A DNA stretch of 6,476 nt, taken from the NCBI GenBank assembly GCA_943328865.2, contig CALQBR020000084.1, forward strand, positions 1 to 6,476. Reading direction: 5' to 3'. Each line of letters starts with the position of its first letter. The stretch's first letter is position 1. Source of the DNA: Sphingobacterium thalpophilum (GTDB lineage Bacteria; Bacteroidota; Bacteroidia; Flavobacteriales; Flavobacteriaceae). Both the position numbers and the translations under genes were made by a program. Positions 1-4,867 of the stretch are shown here, one piece after another. The notes below the pieces were generated by a model. That model was not told where the DNA came from. It searched no databases and saw nothing but the letters and a program-made list of their open reading frames with translations.

Positions 1-1466
1 TAAAATGGATCTTCGTCTTGGTACATGTGCTGCATTTCAAAAGCAAAAACATGTTTTTCTTCTTTCGTATAATACAAACTCATGTTTTGGTTTAACGAAA
101 TCGGATTTTGATGTTTCAAGGTTTGAATGGTCTGATTGTCAATTAATGGTGAAGCTCCATTAGTAGCAGTCGTTATCGATTGGGAAAGCAAATTGTTGTC
201 TTCATCTTGTTGGGATGTTTTAAATAGAACATCGTAATCAAACTGCAATTTAGTATCAGGTTTATAACTGGAACTTAATTTAAAAAGACCTAAGTTGCTT
301 TTTTGGTGGGTTAACTCTTGGGTTTTCTGATTGGTCGTCAAAGTATTGATAATAGTTCCATCAGAAGATTTGATATCATCTATTCTATTGTTTTGGGAAG
401 CCGTTTGCAAATCAGTGAGGGTGGCAGAAACAATAGCAAAACCACTTACACTCCAGGCCTTATTAACATTGTAAGAAAAATTGGTGGCTCCAAATTGGGT
501 TTCAATTTCCTTGGCGCGGTTATTTCTCGTCATAGAAATACCCAAATCATTGGAAGAAACATTAAAATTAGTCCCTCCTTTTTTCATCATACTTCTAAAA
601 CCACCGGTAAATTTAAAATAATCCTGAACGGTAAAAGGCAATTCACCAATGTTATTGAAGTTTCCTATGAGGTTAATGCTGTATTTGGGACTGTAATAAA
701 ACAATTTTGGATTGATCACATAGCGGTCCACTTGATGAGCAGTTCCTCCTCCAGCTGTCATATCTCCAAACCAAAAGTTTTTCTTTCCTTTCTTGAGCTT
801 GATGTTCATCGCAATATTTTCATCGCCATTCTCCAGCCCTTTAAGTGCACTGATATCATTGAAATTTCTCAAGACTTGAATCTTATCAATGGCATCTGCT
901 GGAATGTTTTTGACGCCTAATTTGGTATCTCCATCAAAGAAATCTTTGCCTTCAACCATTAATTTAGATACTTTTTTTCCTTCAACCTCAATTTCCCCAT
1001 CGGCATTCACCTCAACGCCTGGTAATTTTTTAAGGACATCTTCTAATTTTCTCTCTGTTCCTGATTTAAAAGAATCGGCATTGTAGACAATCGTATCGCC
1101 TTTTATAGAAACAGGCATTTCTCGTACAATTTCAACACCCTGCAATTCGATTCCACCAGACTCCAAAGTAATTTTTTGTGAAAAATCCTCGGTTTTAGTA
1201 CTAATTGCAAGCTCTTTGTTTTGCATTCCAAGGTAACTGATCTTGATATTGTAGGTAGTATTTGCTTTCAACGACAACTGAAACTTCCCTTTGTCATTCG
1301 TAATGCCATAGGAATCCATTGCCTTGGTTACTTGGTTGACCGCCATTACATTGGCCATCTCTAAAGGATTATTGTTATTGTCTTGAATAACGCCTTCAAA
1401 CTTTACGCTCTGTGAAAAGGAAATTGAGGTAAATAAAAGAAATAGAAGAATTGATATTTTTTGCAT
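1..1466 (-). CDS. TonB-receptor-like outer-membrane beta-barrel protein (N-terminal part, cut by window edge)
   Basis: An open frame runs from an ATG at 1466 to the left edge, giving 488 residues without a stop; the C-terminus lies outside. Residues 1-19 are a signal peptide (MQKISILLFLLFTSISFSQ). Residues about 20-105 match a CarboxypepD_reg-like domain, with VKFEGVIQD, then ITNDKGKFQLSL and YNIKISYLGM. Residues about 110-228 resemble a receptor plug: GDTIVYNADSFKSG, LEDVLKKLPGVEV, a KLMVEGKDFFDGD segment and NIPADAIDKIQVL. From about 230 the sequence alternates polar and hydrophobic residues like barrel strands. Members of this Bacteroidota family usually reach about 900 residues, so roughly half is seen. 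It should sit in the outer membrane; the substrate is unknown and I see no obvious TonB box. It is the last visible gene of a run with two GLPGLI genes, 25 bases after the second. The family is clear; import, export or adhesion is not decided. Confidence 0.88.
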   Translation of the reverse strand, partial: MQKISILLFLLFTSISFSQSVKFEGVIQDNNNNPLEMANVMAVNQVTKAMDSYGITNDKGKFQLSLKANTTYNIKISYLGMQNKELAISTKTEDFSQKITLESGGIELQGVEIVREMPVSIKGDTIVYNADSFKSGTERKLEDVLKKLPGVEVNADGEIEVEGKKVSKLMVEGKDFFDGDTKLGVKNIPADAIDKIQVLRNFNDISALKGLENGDENIAMNIKLKKGKKNFWFGDMTAGGGTAHQVDRYVINPKLFYYSPKYSINLIGNFNNIGELPFTVQDYFKFTGGFRSMMKKGGTNFNVSSNDLGISMTRNNRAKEIETQFGATNFSYNVNKAWSVSGFAIVSATLTDLQTASQNNRIDDIKSSDGTIINTLTTNQKTQELTHQKSNLGLFKLSSSYKPDTKLQFDYDVLFKTSQQDEDNNLLSQSITTATNGASPLIDNQTIQTLKHQNPISLNQNMSLYYTKEEKHVFAFEMQHMYQDEDPF

Positions 1467-1491
1467 GTTTTTGTCTTTAATGAATATATGA

Positions 1492-2331
1492 TTAATGTTT
1501 GAAAATAATAACCCCATCTTCATCTTTCATACTATCCATTTTCTTTTTTTCAATTTCATCAAATTGTATTTGACTCACTTTTTTTCCAGTATTTGGAGCT
1601 TTTATAGTTGATTTTTCCTTGTTACTTAAGGTGACTTTGGAGCAAAGAATAATGTTATCTTCTTCGTTTATTTCAAGAATTAGCCCAGGCAAACCCCAAT
1701 AATTATTTGGGCCAAAGCTAACCGGGATTTCTGGAGAATACCAAGCGGTTATTACTTTATCCTTTGGTTCATCCATTTTGAATAAAGATGGTTTAACCGC
1801 TTCTTTTTTGAGAAAATCTTCATATTCTTTTCTTTGCTTTTCGGAAACTCGGACGATAAGCTCTGCTTTAAAACAATTGTAATCTCCGATTTTTTTGGTT
1901 TCATCAACCAGTTTCCAATCTAGTTTTTCAAGTGGCTCGACGATTAAAAACTCTTTTCCGAAGATTTCATCTTCAATAATACTTTTTTTGTCTTTTAGAT
2001 TAAGATATTTTTTTCCTTCACCAGAAAAGGAAACAGAAATTACCATTCCACTTGATGGTATTTCTGGTTTTTCGAGAACTTGTTGTACTGCATAAAGACA
2101 TTCTGCTTTATTAAAAGTTAACAGATATTTTTTATTAGTAGATTTTTTTAAAGCCTCTTGCCATGCTTTTTCAAATTCGGGATTGGTTTCTCTTTTCTCA
2201 TCAGATTCAATTTTTTCGGTCTTTTTATTTAAAACCCGTTTCGAAAAATAATCCGCTTTTCCTTGAAAATCTTGTGCATTCAGCCCAAAAGAAATAAAAA
2301 CAAAATGAAATATTAATATATATTTTCTCAC
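1492..2331 (-). CDS. GLPGLI family protein, Lys-rich second paralogue
   Basis: This is an exported protein of the GLPGLI family (TIGR01200 / PF09697), which has no assigned function. Counting from the GTG at 2331 it has 279 residues. A signal peptide (RKYILIFHFVFISFGLNA) precedes QDFQG. The signature NYWGLPGLILEIN is intact, with GLPGLI at 213-218, preceded by ITAWYSPEIPV and followed by LCSK. Cysteines at 153 (NCFKA) and 230 (LCSK) match the two in the upstream paralogue; Cys78 is extra. It is unusually rich in lysine (44 residues) and poor in methionine. No in-frame ATG exists before the signal peptide: the options are TTG at 2337 and GTG at 2331, and I prefer GTG because it leaves a compact basic signal-peptide start. 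An ATG at 2333 is out of frame and meets TGA at once. The gene begins 13 bases after the first paralogue ends and lies 25 bases ahead of the barrel gene, so co-transcription is likely. Confidence 0.88.
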   Translation of the reverse strand: MRKYILIFHFVFISFGLNAQDFQGKADYFSKRVLNKKTEKIESDEKRETNPEFEKAWQEALKKSTNKKYLLTFNKAECLYAVQQVLEKPEIPSSGMVISVSFSGEGKKYLNLKDKKSIIEDEIFGKEFLIVEPLEKLDWKLVDETKKIGDYNCFKAELIVRVSEKQRKEYEDFLKKEAVKPSLFKMDEPKDKVITAWYSPEIPVSFGPNNYWGLPGLILEINEEDNIILCSKVTLSNKEKSTIKAPNTGKKVSQIQFDEIEKKKMDSMKDEDGVIIFKH

Positions 2332-2344
2332 ATTCAAAATTGAA

Positions 2345-3244
2345 TTAATTTCTTGGTCTCATTTGAAAACCTCCATTGCCTCCACGTCCTTGATTCATCT
2401 GACGGTATTCCTCCATCTTTTTAACAACGGTTTCGTCATACTCTTTTTGAGAGATCATTTTTCCTTTAGTCGGTTCTTTAATGGTTACTTTTTCTTTGGT
2501 ATTAAGCACTATTTTGGAGCATAAGACAATGGTTTTCCCATCATTGACCTCGAGAATTAGTCCCGGCAATCCCCAATAATTCTCAGGACCTTGATTTACT
2601 GGGATTTCAGGCGCATACCAAGCGGTAATAGTCACTTCTTTAGGCAACTCAAAATCGTCCATGAAATTCGTTTTCTTAGTCGGTGTTTCGGTTTTGACAG
2701 AATCTTGAGTTTTGGCTATCTCTTTCTTAGGTCTAAAATTTCTAAAATCAGATTTACTCACCGCACGCTTTGCCGTAGCTTTGAAACAAGTATAGCCGCC
2801 AATTTGCTTGGTTTCACTCTCCATTTTCCAATCTAATTTAGGCAATGAATCTTGAATTAGAAATTCTTTTCCCATAAATTCCTTATCAACAACATACCGC
2901 TTTTCTTTTACATTTTTATAATGGGTTCCTCCAGCCCCCATCATGGCACTCATCCCACGCATGCCGCCACCAGTTTGTCCAGGTGCTTCTAATTTCTCTT
3001 CTTCTTTATAGATAGAAGCCGATTTGTTGAAATTCAGAATAAATGTTTTCTCAAACATCGATTTCATTCGCTCTTCAATCATTTTTTGCATGTCGGGCGT
3101 CATCTCCCTATTGCCCTGCATCCGGTTTTTAAAATCAGCCGTGCTGGTTTTAGATTCATAAACTGCCATTCCCTGAAATTCCTGGGCATTTAAATTTAAG
3201 AATGAGATGGCGATCAATACAAGAGATAAAATTATTTTTTTCAT
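2345..3244 (-). CDS. GLPGLI family protein, Met/Gly-rich first paralogue
   Basis: This 299-residue exported protein belongs to the GLPGLI family (TIGR01200 / PF09697), whose function is unknown. The start is an ATG at 3244, which gives the signal peptide MKKIILSLVLIAISFLNLNA before QEFQG. Features shared with the next gene are GKEFLI (125-130), KLDWK (136-140), ETKQIGGYTCFKA (144-156), ITAWYAPEIPV, NYWGLPGLILEVN with GLPGLI at 225-230, LCSK at 241-244 and a KEKVTIKEP stretch. Cys153 and Cys242 are its only cysteines and both are conserved in the paralogue, so a periplasmic disulfide is possible. It carries 19 methionines, clustered at 42-63 and 95-102 (GGGMRGMSAMMGAGG, then THY), and has a Gly/Arg/Asn-rich tail ending FQMRPRN. 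Both Met clusters are absent from the second copy. As first gene of the apparent operon it would be transcribed from the divergent region at 3245-3400. Its subcellular site is predicted periplasmic or outer-membrane associated. Confidence 0.92.
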   Translation of the reverse strand: MKKIILSLVLIAISFLNLNAQEFQGMAVYESKTSTADFKNRMQGNREMTPDMQKMIEERMKSMFEKTFILNFNKSASIYKEEEKLEAPGQTGGGMRGMSAMMGAGGTHYKNVKEKRYVVDKEFMGKEFLIQDSLPKLDWKMESETKQIGGYTCFKATAKRAVSKSDFRNFRPKKEIAKTQDSVKTETPTKKTNFMDDFELPKEVTITAWYAPEIPVNQGPENYWGLPGLILEVNDGKTIVLCSKIVLNTKEKVTIKEPTKGKMISQKEYDETVVKKMEEYRQMNQGRGGNGGFQMRPRN

Positions 3245-3269
3245 GACTAATGGTTTTAATAAGAGATGG

Positions 3270-3303
3270 CAAATATGACGCTTAGTGAACTATTTTGTTA
3301 CAA
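3270..3303 (-). promoter_or_regulatory. candidate Bacteroidota-type promoter for the GLPGLI operon
   Basis: On the minus strand CATATTTG (3277-3270) matches the Bacteroidota -7 element TAnnTTTG at all but its first base. A TTG (3303-3301) lies 23 bases upstream, at the outer limit of spacings reported for the -33 element. Transcription would start near 3264 and leave a leader of about 20 bases before the ATG at 3244. The match is imperfect and the DNA is AT-rich, so this is a weak prediction. Confidence 0.28.
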
Positions 3304-3306
3304 AAT
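3292..3306. promoter_or_regulatory. 15-bp perfect palindrome in the divergent intergenic region (possible operator)
   Basis: ATTTTGT and ACAAAAT form perfect 7-base arms around a single central T. The site lies 48 bases upstream of the GLPGLI operon start and 95 bases upstream of the plus-strand gene at 3401, and it overlaps the candidate -33 element of the minus promoter. That position suits a dimeric regulator, but no regulator gene is in view, and AT-rich DNA produces short palindromes by chance. No T-tract follows, so it does not look like a terminator. Confidence 0.3.
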
Positions 3307-3400
3307 TTATGTTAAATTAAAAAAGTAAGACCCGATAAATACTAAAAAGTTTAAACGTAACTTAGCCTTTTATCAAATCTATAAGATTCCAAAAAATCAG

Positions 3401-4195
3401 ATGTTTAAACGATTCTTTCTTCTTCTTTTAGTATTTACAATGACCCCAACTGTGGCACAAAACCAAAGTAGGCCCCTTACCCCTTTGTCTGAACAAAAAA
3501 TAGAGGCTGACCAATTTCTCGGATTTGATGTTTTAGGAAATTTATATTACCTTAAAAACAAAGTGCTTTTCAAGAAAAATGAGACACAGACCTGGCAATA
3601 TAAAAACCTAGCATTTGGTAAAATCACTCGAGTTGATTTTCTAAATCCGTTAAAAATTTTGCTTTTTTATGAAGACTTCAACGCCATAATAATGTTGGAC
3701 AATCAACTGAATGAAATCCAAAAAATAAACTTTTTTGATAATTCCGAACCATTAATGATTGGTGCAATTGGTATTGCCTCTCAAAATCGCTTATGGATTT
3801 ATGATCGACTGTTACAACAAATAGGATTATTTGACTATTTAAATAACTCCTTTCAAACCATCACCCCCTCCTTTCAAAGCGCTATAAAACATTACGAATC
3901 CAATTTTAATTCCTTTCAATGGATTGACGAAAAAAACAATAGATACACCTGTGATATCTTTGGTAAAGTAACCCCTAATGGAACTGTCCCTGATTTTGAG
4001 CAAATACAATTTATTGACAATGAAATGGTCCTTTTTTCAAAAGAAGGAAAATTATACCTGCAACACATCCAAAATCAAAAATGCTACCTGATTGTAACAG
4101 ACTATAAATCCTTTGAAAGTTTCTATTACAAAGACCAAATTTTAGCTATTTTTACAGCATCAGAAATTAAGAATTATAAAATCACAATACCATAA
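3401..4195 (+). CDS. exported protein of unknown function, possibly beta-propeller-like
   Basis: I do not recognise a named family. The 264-residue protein begins at an ATG at 3401 with a signal peptide (MFKRFFLLLLVFTMTPTVAQ) and has no lipobox cysteine, so it is probably soluble in the periplasm or surface-associated. The mature part has repeated short beta-strand units with turns such as DVLGNLYYLKNKVLFKK (43-59), LKILLFYEDFNAIIMLDNQL (84-103), NRLWIYDRLLQQIGLFDY (129-146), DIFGKVTPNG (185-194) and FSKEGKLYLQHI (212-223). This alternation of Asp/Gly turns and hydrophobic strands resembles degenerate beta-propeller blades, which is an inference from pattern only. Cysteines are at 184 and 228. 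Its TAA overlaps the ATG of the deoxynucleoside kinase gene by one base, so the two are almost certainly co-transcribed and probably translationally coupled, although one product is exported and the other cytosolic. No Shine-Dalgarno sequence is seen; the leader is AT-rich. Confidence 0.85.
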   Translation: MFKRFFLLLLVFTMTPTVAQNQSRPLTPLSEQKIEADQFLGFDVLGNLYYLKNKVLFKKNETQTWQYKNLAFGKITRVDFLNPLKILLFYEDFNAIIMLDNQLNEIQKINFFDNSEPLMIGAIGIASQNRLWIYDRLLQQIGLFDYLNNSFQTITPSFQSAIKHYESNFNSFQWIDEKNNRYTCDIFGKVTPNGTVPDFEQIQFIDNEMVLFSKEGKLYLQHIQNQKCYLIVTDYKSFESFYYKDQILAIFTASEIKNYKITIP

Positions 4196-4812
4196 TGCAC
4201 ATAGCAATAGCAGGAAACATCGGAGCAGGAAAAACAAGTTTAACAGGTTTATTGGCGAAACATTTCAAATGGGAACCTCATTTTGAAGATGTAGTAGACA
4301 ACCCCTATCTGGACGACTTTTACCATCAGATGGAACGCTGGTCTTTTAATTTACAGATTTATTTTCTGAACAGCCGTTTCCGTCAGGTGTTGCAAATTCG
4401 AGAAAGCGGCAAAAAAATCATTCAGGATCGTACTATTTATGAAGATGCCAATATTTTTGCGCCAAACCTCCACGCAATGGGTTTGATGGCCAATCGTGAT
4501 TTCCAGAATTACACTTCGCTATTTGAACTGATGGAAGGACTTGTAGAAGCGCCTGATTTATTGATTTACCTGAGAAGTTCCATTCCGAATTTGGTTAAAA
4601 ACATCCACAAACGAGGCCGTGAATATGAGAACACTATTAGTATTGACTATTTAAGTCGATTAAATGAGCGTTACGAGGCTTGGATTCATACCTACAACAA
4701 AGGAAAACTACTCATTATTGATGTAGACAACATCAATTTTGTAGACAATCCAGAAGATTTAGGCAATATCTTAAATCGAATTGACACTGAATTAAATGGC
4801 GGATTGTTTTAG
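4195..4812 (+). CDS. deoxynucleoside kinase (dNK family)
   Basis: The 205-residue cytosolic enzyme should transfer phosphate from a nucleoside triphosphate to the 5' hydroxyl of a deoxynucleoside, the first step of deoxynucleotide salvage. It shows the dNK family (PF01712) layout: a P-loop GNIGAGKT at 7-14; an acidic substrate-site segment at about 31-39 (EDVVDNPYL); an aromatic, Arg-rich helix around 49-63 (WSFNLQIYFLNSRFR); the DRTIYED motif at 78-84, equivalent to the family D/E-R-S catalytic motif; PDLLIYL at 120-126; and the Arg-rich lid KRGREYE at 139-145. Length is normal for bacterial members. The ATG at 4195 shares its A with the TAA of the upstream gene, so translation is probably coupled. 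All key motifs look intact. Which base is preferred (adenine, guanine, cytosine or thymine) cannot be read from the sequence. Confidence 0.95.
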   Translation: MHIAIAGNIGAGKTSLTGLLAKHFKWEPHFEDVVDNPYLDDFYHQMERWSFNLQIYFLNSRFRQVLQIRESGKKIIQDRTIYEDANIFAPNLHAMGLMANRDFQNYTSLFELMEGLVEAPDLLIYLRSSIPNLVKNIHKRGREYENTISIDYLSRLNERYEAWIHTYNKGKLLIIDVDNINFVDNPEDLGNILNRIDTELNGGLF

Positions 4813-4833
4813 CATTTGCCTTTTTAAATTAAC

Positions 4834-4866
4834 AATAAAGCCATAAATCCGGGGCTTTGTTCTTTT
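4834..4866 (+). terminator. intrinsic terminator after the deoxynucleoside kinase gene, possibly bidirectional
   Basis: A 9-bp stem pairs 4834-4842 (AATAAAGCC) with 4853-4861 (GGCTTTGTT), with one T-G wobble and a 10-base loop, followed by CTTTT. It starts 21 bases after the kinase stop and ends just before the stop codon of the convergent hexosaminidase gene. Read on the minus strand the same stem is followed by TTAATTT and an AT-rich run, so it may also end transcription of that gene. A second pairing, ACAATAA (4832-4838) with the nearby TTATTGT (4868-4874), would compete with it. Confidence 0.6.
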
Positions 4867-4867
4867 G

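Noticed and set aside
318..1086. Plus-strand open frames at 318-920 and 889-1086
   Set aside because: They lie antisense to the continuous barrel-protein frame, have low-complexity Ser-rich or patternless products and match no family features; they are shadows.
1895..2095. Plus-strand open frame inside the second GLPGLI gene
   Set aside because: The Ser/Phe-rich product is the antisense reading of Lys/Glu-rich codons; no start signal or domain is seen.
1500..2300. Many T-runs on the plus strand, resembling terminator tails
   Set aside because: They are the complement of Lys codons in the second GLPGLI gene and have no stable hairpins in front of them.
2591..2836. Plus-strand open frame inside the first GLPGLI gene
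   Set aside because: It is antisense to the conserved GLPGLI core and its product has no recognisable features.
3374..3381. TAGATTTG on the minus strand, a perfect match to the -7 consensus TAnnTTTG
   Set aside because: No TTG lies at a suitable distance upstream, and it would give a leader of over 120 bases; a chance match in AT-rich DNA is more likely.
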